Assembly (NCBI GenBank): GCA_002842855.1
Contig: PHEE01000001.1
Location: 1 to 64,000 of the forward strand
Reading direction: 5' to 3'
DNA: 64,000 bases
DNA from: Alphaproteobacteria bacterium HGW-Alphaproteobacteria-4
GTDB taxonomy: Bacteria > Pseudomonadota > Alphaproteobacteria > Rhodobacterales > Rhodobacteraceae
The notes below the pieces were generated by a model that was not told the DNA's origin, ran no database searches, and saw only the letters and a list, made by a program, of their open reading frames with translations. Position numbers and translations under genes: made by a program. This document shows, in pieces, positions 27,040 to 35,553 of the stretch; the stretch's first letter is position 1; each line of letters opens with the position of its first letter.

Positions 27040-27735
27040 ATGAAGATCACCTGGCTCGGCCATTCCGGCTTTCGCATCGAGATCGAAGACGCAGTGCTGC
27101 TGATAGACCCCTGGCTGACCGGCAACCCGATGTTTCCCGAGGCGCGCCGCGCCGAGGCGCTGGCAGGGGCCACGCATCTGCTGTTGACCCATGGCCACGG
27201 CGACCACGCGGGCGACGCGCTGGCAATTGCTGCGGAACTGCGCATCCCGTTGGTCGGCAGCTATGACCTGATCAATTTCTGGGGCACACAGCACAAGCTC
27301 GACGGCATCGGTTTCAACCGCGGCGGCACGCTCACCCTTGGCGGCGCGCGCGTGACCATGGTCGCCGCCAGTCATTCGTCGTCGCTGCAGGGCGCGGATG
27401 GGCCCATCTACGCGGGGCATGAGGCGGGCTACATGATCGCGGGCGCGGGCCACACTGTCTATATGTCGGGCGATACCGACATCATGGCCGACATGGAATG
27501 GATGGGCGAGCTGCACGGCCCCGATATCGGCATTCTGTCTTGCGGTGGGCACTTTACCATGGACATGGCGCGCGCCGCCTATGCCGCGCGCAAATACTTT
27601 GCCTTCCGCACCGTGATCCCCTGCCATTACCGCACCTTTCCTCTGCTTGAACAGAATGCCAGCGCCCTGAGGGCAGGGCTGCCCCCCGGTGTGCAGGTGA
27701 TCGAACCCGAGGTGCTGGAGCCGATCAGCATCTGA
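27040..27735 (+). CDS. UPF0173 metal-dependent hydrolase (metallo-beta-lactamase fold)
   Basis: The 231-residue protein starts MKITWLGHSGFRIE. The MBL metal motif is THGHGDHAGD, later ligands are in ASHSS and the SGDTDIMADM loop, and the C-terminal His is in IPCHYRTFP. It belongs to the UPF0173/YtkL group, whose physiological substrate is not established. ATG 27040 has AAGGAG upstream. Confidence 0.9.
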   Translation: MKITWLGHSGFRIEIEDAVLLIDPWLTGNPMFPEARRAEALAGATHLLLTHGHGDHAGDALAIAAELRIPLVGSYDLINFWGTQHKLDGIGFNRGGTLTLGGARVTMVAASHSSSLQGADGPIYAGHEAGYMIAGAGHTVYMSGDTDIMADMEWMGELHGPDIGILSCGGHFTMDMARAAYAARKYFAFRTVIPCHYRTFPLLEQNASALRAGLPPGVQVIEPEVLEPISI

Positions 27736-27822
27736 GGCTTGCCTTGGTCGAAATATCCCCGCCGGAGGCTCTTGCGGCGGTCGAAGCACGCTCCGCGGGG
27801 GATATTTTGGCCAAGGCAAGCC
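27736..27822. terminator. 87-bp inverted repeat between convergent genes (bidirectional terminator)
   Basis: Arms of about 32 bases begin GGCTTGCCTTGGTCGAAATA and are mirrored by the sequence ending GGCCAAGGCAAGCC, with few mismatches and a 25-base centre. The element starts right after the hydrolase stop and ends just before the tadA stop, so it probably terminates both genes. It contains the GATATTT block also seen in other intergenic repeats here. Confidence 0.75.
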
Positions 27823-27829
27823 GAAAAGG

Positions 27830-28282
27830 TCAGCGCCTGTCGGCGAAAAAGGCCTTGAGCAATACCTCGGCTTCGGCGGCGGCGATGCCGTCATAGAGCT
27901 CGGGCACATGGTGGCACTGGGGGTGGGTGAATACCCGCGCGCCATGCGCGACGCCGCCCGATTTGGGGTCTACCGCGCCGTAGTAGAGCCGCGCGATGCG
28001 GGCGTTGGAAAGGGCGGCGGCGCACATCGGACAGGGTTCGAGCGTCACATAAAGGTCATGGCCGGGCAGGCGCTCGGACCCTGCGGCGGCGCAGGCGGCG
28101 CGGAGCGCCAGAATCTCGGCATGCGCGGTGGGGTCGGCCAGTTCGCGGGTGCGGTTGCCGGCGGCGGCCAGCACCCGGCCGCCGGGCGCCACCACCACCG
28201 CGCCCACCGGCACCTCGCCGCGCGCGCCCGCGGCGCGGGCTTCGGCCAGTGCAAGGTCCATATGGCTGCGAAATGCGTTCAT
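27830..28282 (-). CDS. tadA: tRNA-specific adenosine deaminase
   Basis: The 150-residue cytidine-deaminase-fold enzyme has the zinc motifs HAE (in PTAHAEILAL) and PCPMCAAAL, plus EVPVGAVVV. It deaminates A34 of tRNA-Arg to inosine. The active-site Glu of HAE is intact. It is divergent from the pseudouridine synthase gene. Confidence 0.95.
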   Translation of the reverse strand: MNAFRSHMDLALAEARAAGARGEVPVGAVVVAPGGRVLAAAGNRTRELADPTAHAEILALRAACAAAGSERLPGHDLYVTLEPCPMCAAALSNARIARLYYGAVDPKSGGVAHGARVFTHPQCHHVPELYDGIAAAEAEVLLKAFFADRR

Positions 28283-28388
28283 GGCGTTTCAATGCCTGTT
28301 GAGTCCGGCCCGTGCAAGGTGCTTTCCCTTTTCCGCATTGCGCTCTATGTAGCAGCCTTTCCGCCCGCCGCCGCCGAGGAGCCGCCCG

Positions 28389-29879
28389 ATGCCCGCCGAC
28401 ACACCCAAGCCTGCCGCCGAGACCGACCGCATTGCCAAGGTGATGGCGCGCGCCGGGGTCTGTTCGCGGCGCGATGCCGAAAAGATCATTCTCGAAGGCC
28501 GCGTGGCGGTGAACGGCAAGGTCATCAAGAGCCCGGCGCTTGATGTCGGCCCCGCCGACCGGGTGACGCTGGATGGCAAGCCGATTGATGCGCCGCAGGA
28601 AACCCGGATGTGGCTTTACTACAAGCCGCTGGGTCTGGTGACGAGCGAGAAGGACGAAAAGGGCCGCCAGACGGTGTTTGACACGCTGCCTGCAGAGATG
28701 CCCCGGGTGATGAGCGTGGGGCGGCTCGACCTCAATTCCGAAGGGCTGCTGCTCTTGACCAATGACGGCGGGCTGAAGCGGCGGCTGGAACTGCCCGAAA
28801 CCGGGTGGCTGCGCAAATACCGGGTGCGGGTGAACGGGCGCCCGGATACCGCGACTTTCGACCCGCTGCGGCGCGGCATGGTGATTGACGGCGAGGATTT
28901 TCAGCCGATGGAGATCAGCCTCGACCGCCAGCAAGGGGCCAATGCCTGGCTGACGGTGGGCATTCGCGAGGGCAAGAACCGCGAAATCCGCCGCGCGATG
29001 GATGAGGTCAAGCTGGCGGTGAACCGGCTGATCCGGGTTTCCTATGGGCCCTTCCGGCTGAATGATATGCAACCGGGCGATGTGGTCGAGGTCAAGCGCA
29101 AGGTGCTGCGCGAGCAGTTGGGCGAGCGGCTCTTGACCGGCAACGAGGGTGCCCCCGAGCGCATCGAGCGGCGCCCGCGCGCCGCAGAAGGCGGGGCCGA
29201 GAAACGCCCATTCTTGCGCAAGCCGCATGCCGCGGGTACCGACGCGGCCACCGCCGACGCCACCGCGCCGCGCAAGCCGCGCGCAGTGCGCGCGCCCGGT
29301 GCCGGCCCGCGCGAAGGCGGTGAGCGCAAGCCCTATGCGCCGCGCGAAGGTGGCGAGCGGAAACCCTATGCGCCGCGCGAAGGCGGTGAGCGCAAGCCCT
29401 ATGCGCCGCGCGAAGGTGGCGAGCGGAAACCCTATGCGCCGCGCGAAGGTGGTGAGCGCAAGCCCTATGCGCCGCGCGAAGGTGGTGAGCGCAAGCCCTA
29501 TGCACCGCGCGAAGGTGGCGAGCGCAAGCCCTATGCGCCGCGCGAAGGCGGTGAGCGGAAACCCTATGCACCGCGCGAAGGTGGCGAGCGCAAGCCCTAT
29601 GCACCGCGCGAAGGTGGCGAGAGCAAGCCCTATGCGCCGCGTGAAGGTGGCGAGCGCAAGCCCTATGCACCGCGCGAAGGTGGCGATCGGGGGGCAAAGC
29701 CGGCGGGCGCGGGCAAACCGGGTCCGCGCGCTGCGGGGTTCAAATCGCACGGGGCTGGCGCTGGCGCCGGTCGCGCGGGGGGCTTCAAATCGCATGGCGA
29801 TAAGCCGGGGGGCAAGCCTTCGGTCCGCCGCAGCGGCCCCAAACCCGGTCCGAAACCGGGCCCCCGCAGCCGCAGCTGA
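28389..29879 (+). CDS. 23S rRNA pseudouridine synthase (RluB/RsuA family) with repeat tail
   Basis: The 496-residue protein has an S4 RNA-binding domain (residues about 14-60, RIAKVMARAGVCSRRDAEK) and the RsuA/RluB catalytic domain with the catalytic Asp in VGRLDLNSEGLLLLTNDG. The closing motif is GKNREIRRAMDEV. From about residue 308 it carries 11 copies of an 11-residue repeat (REGGERKPYAP) and a basic Gly/Lys/Arg-rich end. RluB modifies helix 89 of 23S rRNA. The disordered cationic tail probably adds RNA binding. Confidence 0.92.
   Translation: MPADTPKPAAETDRIAKVMARAGVCSRRDAEKIILEGRVAVNGKVIKSPALDVGPADRVTLDGKPIDAPQETRMWLYYKPLGLVTSEKDEKGRQTVFDTLPAEMPRVMSVGRLDLNSEGLLLLTNDGGLKRRLELPETGWLRKYRVRVNGRPDTATFDPLRRGMVIDGEDFQPMEISLDRQQGANAWLTVGIREGKNREIRRAMDEVKLAVNRLIRVSYGPFRLNDMQPGDVVEVKRKVLREQLGERLLTGNEGAPERIERRPRAAEGGAEKRPFLRKPHAAGTDAATADATAPRKPRAVRAPGAGPREGGERKPYAPREGGERKPYAPREGGERKPYAPREGGERKPYAPREGGERKPYAPREGGERKPYAPREGGERKPYAPREGGERKPYAPREGGERKPYAPREGGESKPYAPREGGERKPYAPREGGDRGAKPAGAGKPGPRAAGFKSHGAGAGAGRAGGFKSHGDKPGGKPSVRRSGPKPGPKPGPRSRS
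29310..29672 (+). repeat. Eleven 33-bp tandem repeats inside the pseudouridine synthase gene
   Basis: Eleven 33-base units each encode REGGERKPYAP. The tenth copy has Ser instead of Arg, and a partial twelfth follows (REGGDR). Units differ mostly at silent positions (ggc/ggt, cgc/cgg, gcg/gca), and unequal recombination could change the copy number. Confidence 0.95.
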
Positions 29880-30091
29880 CGCGCGGTAACGCGGTGGCCG
29901 GGCAGGTGACGCGGCGCGCGCGCTGGCGCCGGGCAGCCGTGGTCAGCGCCACGCCCCTTGCCCTTGCACCCCTTGCGGGAAATCGGGCGGCGCTTTCCCC
30001 CCTTGTCGCGTTGCGAAAGACTGGCAGAGGCGCAGGCCAAGGCCTATAAGAAAAGGGCCGGGTGTATTCCGGCACAGTTTCCGGGGGCCCC

Positions 30092-30175
30092 ATGTCAGAG
30101 ACCGCAACTCGGCGCATCGCGTTTTTTCTGCTGCTGGCGTTAACGCTCTATGTCGCCTTTACCGGGGGGATGTGA
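30092..30175 (+). CDS. 27-residue single-helix membrane peptide upstream of xpaC-like gene
   Basis: The ATG at 30092 opens a 28-codon frame starting MSETATRR, with a hydrophobic run IAFFLLLALTLYVAFTG. Its stop (30173-30175) shares the A with the ATG of the XpaC-like gene (TGATG), the tight coupling seen through the rest of this operon. A positive-inside N-terminus fits a membrane-anchored microprotein. Coding potential is supported only by position and hydrophobicity. Confidence 0.5.
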   Translation: MSETATRRIAFFLLLALTLYVAFTGGM

Positions 30176-31080
30176 TGGCCGAACGTTTTGGCGGCAAGTT
30201 CAGCCCGCAAGGCACTTCGCAAGACGAACCCGCCGCCCCCGCGCTGCGCACCGGCAGCGAGCCGCGCCATCCACTGGCGGCGCGTCCGGTCTGGCTGGTG
30301 CTGGTGGCGGTGCCGTTTCTGGTCACCGCCTTTGGCGAGGCGCCGGCCGGGCTTGCGGTTGACCTTGCGGCTTTTGCCGCTTTCGCCGCCTCGGCCTTTA
30401 CCACCCGCGAGGGCTTGCGCGCCGAGGCCGCATTCAACGCCCGCCGCGTCGCCCGCCGCCCCGCCTTTCCGCGCAAGGCGTTGGGGGCGGTGCTGGTGGG
30501 GGCGGGGCTGTGGCTTGGTGCCTTTGCCCCCGGCGCCGGGCTGCTGGGGCCGGTCATTCTGGCCGCCGTCGGCGTGGCGCTGCACCTGCTGGCCTTCGGC
30601 CTTGACCCGATGCGCGACAAGGGCATGGAAGGCATCGACAGCTTTCAACAAGACCGTGTTGCGCGTGTGGTGGGCGAGGGCGAAAAGTTGCTAGCCGGCA
30701 TGAACGATGCCATTTTGCGCGCCAAGGACCGCAAGCTGGAAGCCCGCGTGAAGCTGTTCATCGCCACCGCACGCGAGATGTTTCGCGCCGTTGAGGATGA
30801 CCCGCGCGACCTGACAGCGGCGCGCAAATACATGGGCGTCTACCTGATGGGCGCGCGCGACGCGACCGCGCGTTTTGCCGATCTTTATGCCGCCACCCGC
30901 GATGCCAAGGCGCGGGCCGATTACGAGGCGCTGCTAGGCGACCTTGAAACCAATTTCAGCGCCCGGACCCGGGAATTGATCGAAAACGGGCGCGAAGACC
31001 TCGACATCGAAATTGAAGTATTGCGCGACCGGCTGGCGCGCGAGGGCGTGCCAAGCCCGTCAACAGTGGAGACCAAGTGA
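30175..31080 (+). CDS. XpaC-like membrane protein (5-bromo-4-chloroindolyl phosphate hydrolysis family)
   Basis: The 301-residue protein has a variable N-terminus, two hydrophobic hairpins (about residues 38-75 and 100-140), and a long cytoplasmic helical part with ILRAKDRKLEARVKLFIATA and a C-terminal coiled-coil. XpaC-family proteins are habitually encoded next to TelA, as here. The biochemical role is unknown despite the family name. ATG 30175 is used, with an in-frame GTG one codon before. Confidence 0.75.
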   Translation: MAERFGGKFSPQGTSQDEPAAPALRTGSEPRHPLAARPVWLVLVAVPFLVTAFGEAPAGLAVDLAAFAAFAASAFTTREGLRAEAAFNARRVARRPAFPRKALGAVLVGAGLWLGAFAPGAGLLGPVILAAVGVALHLLAFGLDPMRDKGMEGIDSFQQDRVARVVGEGEKLLAGMNDAILRAKDRKLEARVKLFIATAREMFRAVEDDPRDLTAARKYMGVYLMGARDATARFADLYAATRDAKARADYEALLGDLETNFSARTRELIENGREDLDIEIEVLRDRLAREGVPSPSTVETK

Positions 31081-32264
31081 TGACCGAAAACGTTCGTGAA
31101 AAAGCTGCCGCCGAACTGGCTGCGATCAGTGCAGCGACCGCCGTGGTACTGCCCGAGCCCGGCACCGCCGTGGTGCCGCTGGCCGAAGCCGCCGCCCCTG
31201 TGGCCGAGGAAATTCGCCGCCGCATCGCCGAGATCGACCTCAGCGACACCGGCTCGATCGTCAATTTCGGCGCCCGCGCACAGGGTGAATTGCAGCAGAT
31301 CAGCCAGGCCATGCTGGCCGACGTGAAGAACAAGGATGTCGGCCCCGCAGGTGACAGCCTGCGCCAGATCGTGACCACCATTCGCGGCTTTTCGGTTTCC
31401 GAACTTGATGTGCGCCGCAACCGCAGCTGGTGGGAAAAGCTGATCGGCCGCGCCGCCCCCTTTGCCGACTTTCTGGCGCGTTTTGAGAACGTTCAGGGCC
31501 AGATTGACAAGGTCACCGATGACTTGCTGGGCCATGAGCACAAGCTGCTGAAAGACATCAAGTCGCTCGATATGCTCTATGTAAAGACCCTCAATTTCTA
31601 TGATGAACTGGCGCTTTACATCTCGGCGGGCGAGGAAAAGCTGCGCGATCTTGATGCCAACACGATTCCGGCGAAAGAGGCCGAGGTCGCGGCGGCACCC
31701 GAGAACGACCAGGTGATGAAAGCGCAGGAACTGCGCGATCTGCGCAGCGCGCGCGATGATCTGGAGCGGCGCGTGCACGACCTCAAGCTGACCCGGCAGG
31801 TCACCATGCAAAGCCTGCCTTCGATCCGCCTAGTGCAGGAAAACGACAAGAGCCTGGTCACCAAGATCAACTCGACTTTGGTCAACACGGTGCCGCTGTG
31901 GGAAACCCAACTGGCGCAGGCGGTGACTATCCAGCGCAGCGCCGAGGCCGCCAAGGCGGTGCGCGCCGCCAACGACCTGACCAACGAGCTGTTGACCGCG
32001 AACGCCAAGAACCTGCGGCAGGCTAACCAGATCGTGCGCGAGGAAATGGAGCGCGGCGTGTTCGACATCGAGGCGGTCAAGCAGGCCAACGCAGAACTGA
32101 TCGGTACCATTGAAGACAGCTTGCGGATTGCCGACGAAGGCAAGCGCAAGCGTGCCGCAGCCGAGATCGAGCTGACCAAGATGGAGGCGGAGCTGCGCGA
32201 TACGCTTTCGGCCGCCAGCGCGCGTGGCGACAAGACCGGCACCACCATCGGCTCGGCGGTCTAG
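31080..32264 (+). CDS. Toxic anion (tellurite) resistance protein, TelA family
   Basis: The 394-residue, mostly helical soluble protein carries TelA marks: FGARAQGELQQISQAMLADVKNKD, WWEKLIGR, LLKDIKSLDMLYVKTLNFYDEL, and QENDKSLVTKINSTLVNTVPLWETQLAQA, the last split into its conserved IN.TL..T.PLW core. TelA proteins are linked to tellurite and envelope stress resistance by an unknown mechanism. The start overlaps the XpaC-like stop. Confidence 0.9.
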   Translation: MTENVREKAAAELAAISAATAVVLPEPGTAVVPLAEAAAPVAEEIRRRIAEIDLSDTGSIVNFGARAQGELQQISQAMLADVKNKDVGPAGDSLRQIVTTIRGFSVSELDVRRNRSWWEKLIGRAAPFADFLARFENVQGQIDKVTDDLLGHEHKLLKDIKSLDMLYVKTLNFYDELALYISAGEEKLRDLDANTIPAKEAEVAAAPENDQVMKAQELRDLRSARDDLERRVHDLKLTRQVTMQSLPSIRLVQENDKSLVTKINSTLVNTVPLWETQLAQAVTIQRSAEAAKAVRAANDLTNELLTANAKNLRQANQIVREEMERGVFDIEAVKQANAELIGTIEDSLRIADEGKRKRAAAEIELTKMEAELRDTLSAASARGDKTGTTIGSAV

Positions 32265-32266
32265 GC

Positions 32267-33247
32267 ATGGCACCGACCCGGCGCCCGCGCTGCGCATTGC
32301 ACCCGGCCCTTTCGCGGGCCGGGCTTGCGGTGCTGGCGCTGGTGCTGGCGGGCTGCACCGAAATGCCCGGCCCCGGTGGCGCCGCCGCGCCCCCGGCGCC
32401 CCAGCCCGCAGCCATTCCCGAACCTCGGGTGTTGCCGCTATCGCCAACCAGTGTGGCGATACGCAGCTTCTACGCGGCGGCGGCCGAGAAGATGTTGGCA
32501 CAAGGCAAGCTGCGCACCGAATTGCGGCCGGCAGACGCCCCCTTCACCGCCGCGCAATTGACCGAAAACTTCATTCGCATCGCGCTATATGACGAATATC
32601 AATCGTCCGGAGGCCTGTTTGTCGCGCACGAAACCGAGGCGCGGCTGCGCCGCTGGGTGGCGCCGGTGCGCATGAACATCGAGTTTGGCGCCTCGGTGCC
32701 ATTGGCGCAGCGCACCGCCGACCGTGCCATGCTGGGTTCTACCGCCGCGCGGCTGGGGTATGTTTCAGGGCACCCGGTCAGTGTCAGCGCGCAGAACCCC
32801 AACTTCACCGTGCTGGTGCTGAATGAAGATGAGCGCCGCGCCATCGGCCCACGTCTTGCGGCGCTGGTGCCGGGTATCGACCCGGCCGCGGTGCGCGCCG
32901 TAACCAACCTGCCGACCTCTACATATTGCGTGGTTTTTGCCTTTTCGCAGGGAAATACAAGTGTTTACACCCGTGCGATAGCGGTGATCCGGGGCGAGCA
33001 CCCGGACCTTCTGCGCCAGTCGTGTTTTCACGAGGAACTGGCGCAAGGCATGGGCCTTGCCAATGACAGCCCTGCCGCGCGACCCTCGATCTTCAACGAC
33101 GACGAGGAATTCGCGCTTTTGACGCGGCACGACGAATTGCTGCTGCGCATTCTCTACGACCCGCGCCTGCGCCCCGGCATGACCGAGGCCGAGGCGCGCC
33201 CGATCGTTGCCGCCATCGTCGCCCAGATCATGGGCGGCACCAGTTGA
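32267..33247 (+). CDS. DUF2927 lipoprotein
   Basis: The 326-residue protein has lipobox LVLAGC near residue 29 and a proline-rich spacer. The DUF2927 domain contains RWVAPVRMNIEF, a YCVVFAF strand, CFHEELAQGMGLANDSP, and FNDDEEFALLTRHDELLLRILYDPRLRPGM. The His-Glu in CFHEE with later acidic residues recalls a metalloprotease-like site, but activity is not shown. It starts two bases after the TelA gene. Confidence 0.85.
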   Translation: MAPTRRPRCALHPALSRAGLAVLALVLAGCTEMPGPGGAAAPPAPQPAAIPEPRVLPLSPTSVAIRSFYAAAAEKMLAQGKLRTELRPADAPFTAAQLTENFIRIALYDEYQSSGGLFVAHETEARLRRWVAPVRMNIEFGASVPLAQRTADRAMLGSTAARLGYVSGHPVSVSAQNPNFTVLVLNEDERRAIGPRLAALVPGIDPAAVRAVTNLPTSTYCVVFAFSQGNTSVYTRAIAVIRGEHPDLLRQSCFHEELAQGMGLANDSPAARPSIFNDDEEFALLTRHDELLLRILYDPRLRPGMTEAEARPIVAAIVAQIMGGTS

Positions 33248-33270
33248 CCTTTGTGTGAAGGAGCACCGCC

Positions 33271-34371
33271 ATGGGCATTCTCGATTTTCTGAAGGGCGAA
33301 TTCATCGACGTCATCGCCTGGGTTGATGACAGCCGCGATACGATGGTCTGGCGGTTCGAGCGCGAGGGCCACGCGATCAAATACGGTGCCAAGCTGACGG
33401 TGCGCGAGGGGCAGGCGGCGGTGTTCGTGCATGAAGGTCAGCTGGCCGATGTGTTCCAGCCCGGGCTCTACATGCTCGAAACCAACAACATGCCGCTGCT
33501 GACCACCTTGCAGCACTGGGACCACGGCTTCAACTCGCCGTTCAAATCGGAAATCTATTTCATCAACACCACCCGTTTCAACGATCTGAAATGGGGCACC
33601 AAGAACCCGATCATCTGCCGCGACCCCGAGTTTGGCCCGGTGCGGCTGCGCGCCTTTGGCACCTATTCGATGCGGGTGGCGGACCCTGCGGTGTTCATGC
33701 GCGAAATCGTCGGCACCGATGGCGAATTCACCTCGGACGAGGTCAGTTTTCAGATCCGCAACGTGATCGTGCAGGAATTGAGCCGGGTGCTGGCCAGCTC
33801 GGGCATTCCGGTGCTCGACATGGCGGCGAACACCGGCGATCTGGGCAAGCTGGTGACCACCGCGATTGCGCCGAAGATTGCCGAATACGGGCTGGTTCTG
33901 CCCGAGTTCTACATCGAGAACGTGAGCCTGCCGGAAGAGGTGGAAAAGGTGCTCGACAAGCGCACCTCGGTGGGGGTTGCGGGCGATCTGAGCAAATACA
34001 CCCAGTTTGCCGCCGCCGAGGCGCTTGGCCAGGCGGGCGGCGCGATGGGGGCCACGGTGGGCGCGGGCATGGGGCTGGCGATGGGCGCGCAGATGGCGCA
34101 GGGCGGGCCCTGGGGCGCCGCCCCAGCCGCTGCTGCCCCTGTGGCGCCGCCACCGCCGCCGATGGAAACCGTCTGGCACATCGCGGAAGGCGGCACCACC
34201 AAGGGGCCGTTTGGGCGCGGGCATCTGGGGCGGATGGCCGCCGAGGGCGGTTTTGCGCGCACGACGCTGGTATGGTCGCCGGGGTATGCGGGCTGGGTTG
34301 CCGCCGAGACTATCCCCGAGCTTGCGCAACTGTTCACCGTGATGCCGCCGCCACCGCCGCCGGGCGTGTAA
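33271..34371 (+). CDS. SPFH-domain protein with C-terminal GYF_2 domain
   Basis: The 366-residue protein has an N-terminal YdjI-type SPFH (band 7-like) domain of about 240 residues (AIKYGAKLTVREGQAAVFVHEG, VFQPGLYML, RLRAFGTYSMRVAD). A Gly/Ala/Met-rich linker and poly-Pro follow, then a GYF_2-like domain (WHIAEGGTTKGPFGRGHLGRM, WAAET-type end). SPFH proteins scaffold membrane patches. The GYF domain probably binds proline-rich partners. It is coupled with the zinc-ribbon protein that follows. Confidence 0.85.
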   Translation: MGILDFLKGEFIDVIAWVDDSRDTMVWRFEREGHAIKYGAKLTVREGQAAVFVHEGQLADVFQPGLYMLETNNMPLLTTLQHWDHGFNSPFKSEIYFINTTRFNDLKWGTKNPIICRDPEFGPVRLRAFGTYSMRVADPAVFMREIVGTDGEFTSDEVSFQIRNVIVQELSRVLASSGIPVLDMAANTGDLGKLVTTAIAPKIAEYGLVLPEFYIENVSLPEEVEKVLDKRTSVGVAGDLSKYTQFAAAEALGQAGGAMGATVGAGMGLAMGAQMAQGGPWGAAPAAAAPVAPPPPPMETVWHIAEGGTTKGPFGRGHLGRMAAEGGFARTTLVWSPGYAGWVAAETIPELAQLFTVMPPPPPPGV

Positions 34372-34381
34372 GGGGGCACCG

Positions 34382-35494
34382 ATGGCGGGCATTGAACAGG
34401 AACACCGCTACCCGTGCGAATCCTGCGGCGCCGACCTGCGCTTTGCGCCGGGTCAGGCGACGCTGGTGTGCGACCATTGCGGCCATGCCCAGGCGATTCC
34501 CGCCGCCACCGGGCGCGGCGCGGCGGTGGGGCTGGAGGAGCTTGACCTGAGCGCAGGCCTGCGCGCAGACCTGCCGCTGGGGTCGCTTGAGGATGTGCGC
34601 ACCCTCAGCTGCCCCAACTGCGCCGCGCTGATCGAGTTCAAGGGCGCCGAACACGCCACCGAATGCCCGTTCTGCGCAACGCCGGTGGTGGTTGATACGG
34701 GTGCTGCCCGAATGATCCGGCCGCAGGCACTGGCGCCCTTCAAGCTGACTGAAGAGCAGGCGCGGGCGGCCCTTGGGCGCTGGCTCGGGCGGCTCTGGTT
34801 TGCGCCGGGCGGGGTGCAGCAATATGCGCGGCGCGGCCGCCGCCTGACCGGCGTCTATTCGCCGTTCTGGACCTTTGATGCCGACACAAGGTCTGCCTAT
34901 ACCGGGCAACGGGGCGATGCCTATTACGAAACCGAATGGGTCACGGTCACCCGCAACGGCAAGACCGAGAGGCAGCAGCGCCGGGTGCGCCACATCCGCT
35001 GGAGCAACGCGCGCGGCCGGGTGGCGCGGGTGTTCGACGATGTGCTGGTGCTGGCAGCGCGGTCGCTGCCGCGCAAGCATACCGACGCGCTGAAGCCTTG
35101 GGAGCTTGGCGAGCTGGTGCCCTATACACCCGACTTTCTGGCAGGCTTCACCGCCGAAGGCTATACTGTGCAGCTTGAGGAAGGCCACGCGATTGCGCGC
35201 GCCGAGATGGCAAACGTGATCGCCTCGGATGTGCGCCGCGACATTGGCGGCGACGAGCAGCGGATCGACAGCATCGACACCGACTGGTCGGCCGAGACCT
35301 TCAAGCACATCCTGCTGCCGGTCTGGACAGCCGCCTACAAATACCGCGGCCGCAGTTTTCGCTTCGTGGTCAACGGCCAGACCGGCAAGGTCCAGGGCGA
35401 GCGGCCGTGGTCCTGGGTCAAGATCACCTTTGCGGTGATCGTGGTGGCGGTAATTGTGGGCGTGGCCGTCTACTTCGGGCAACAAGCCCAGTGA
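34382..35494 (+). CDS. Zinc-ribbon membrane protein
   Basis: The 370-residue protein has two zinc ribbons: PCESCGADL with VCDHCGHA (residues about 11-35), and LSCPNCAAL with ECPFCATPV (about 76-103). A beta-rich middle with FWTFDADTRSAYTG and a single C-terminal membrane helix (VKITFAVIVVAVIVGVAVYF) follow. Similar genes travel with SPFH and TelA proteins. The ribbons are cytoplasmic if the tail is an anchor. Confidence 0.8.
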   Translation: MAGIEQEHRYPCESCGADLRFAPGQATLVCDHCGHAQAIPAATGRGAAVGLEELDLSAGLRADLPLGSLEDVRTLSCPNCAALIEFKGAEHATECPFCATPVVVDTGAARMIRPQALAPFKLTEEQARAALGRWLGRLWFAPGGVQQYARRGRRLTGVYSPFWTFDADTRSAYTGQRGDAYYETEWVTVTRNGKTERQQRRVRHIRWSNARGRVARVFDDVLVLAARSLPRKHTDALKPWELGELVPYTPDFLAGFTAEGYTVQLEEGHAIARAEMANVIASDVRRDIGGDEQRIDSIDTDWSAETFKHILLPVWTAAYKYRGRSFRFVVNGQTGKVQGERPWSWVKITFAVIVVAVIVGVAVYFGQQAQ

Positions 35495-35498
35495 GAAA

Positions 35499-35550
35499 GG
35501 CGGGGGGCCTTCTGCCCCCCGCCCCCCCAAGGGTATTTAGGCGTTGAAGA
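35499..35550. terminator. GC hairpin plus GGGTATTT...GTTGAAGA repeat between convergent genes
   Basis: A perfect 10-bp stem GGCGGGGGGC / GCCCCCCGCC with a five-base loop (35499-35523) is followed by AAGGGTATTTAGGCGTTGAA (35529-35548). The second block matches 11562-11590. It lies between the zinc-ribbon gene and hsp20, and probably terminates both. Confidence 0.7.
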
Positions 35551-35553
35551 AGA

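Noticed and set aside
29310-29672. CRISPR-like array of 33-base units
   Set aside because: There are no unique spacers. The units are contiguous, in frame and protein-coding.
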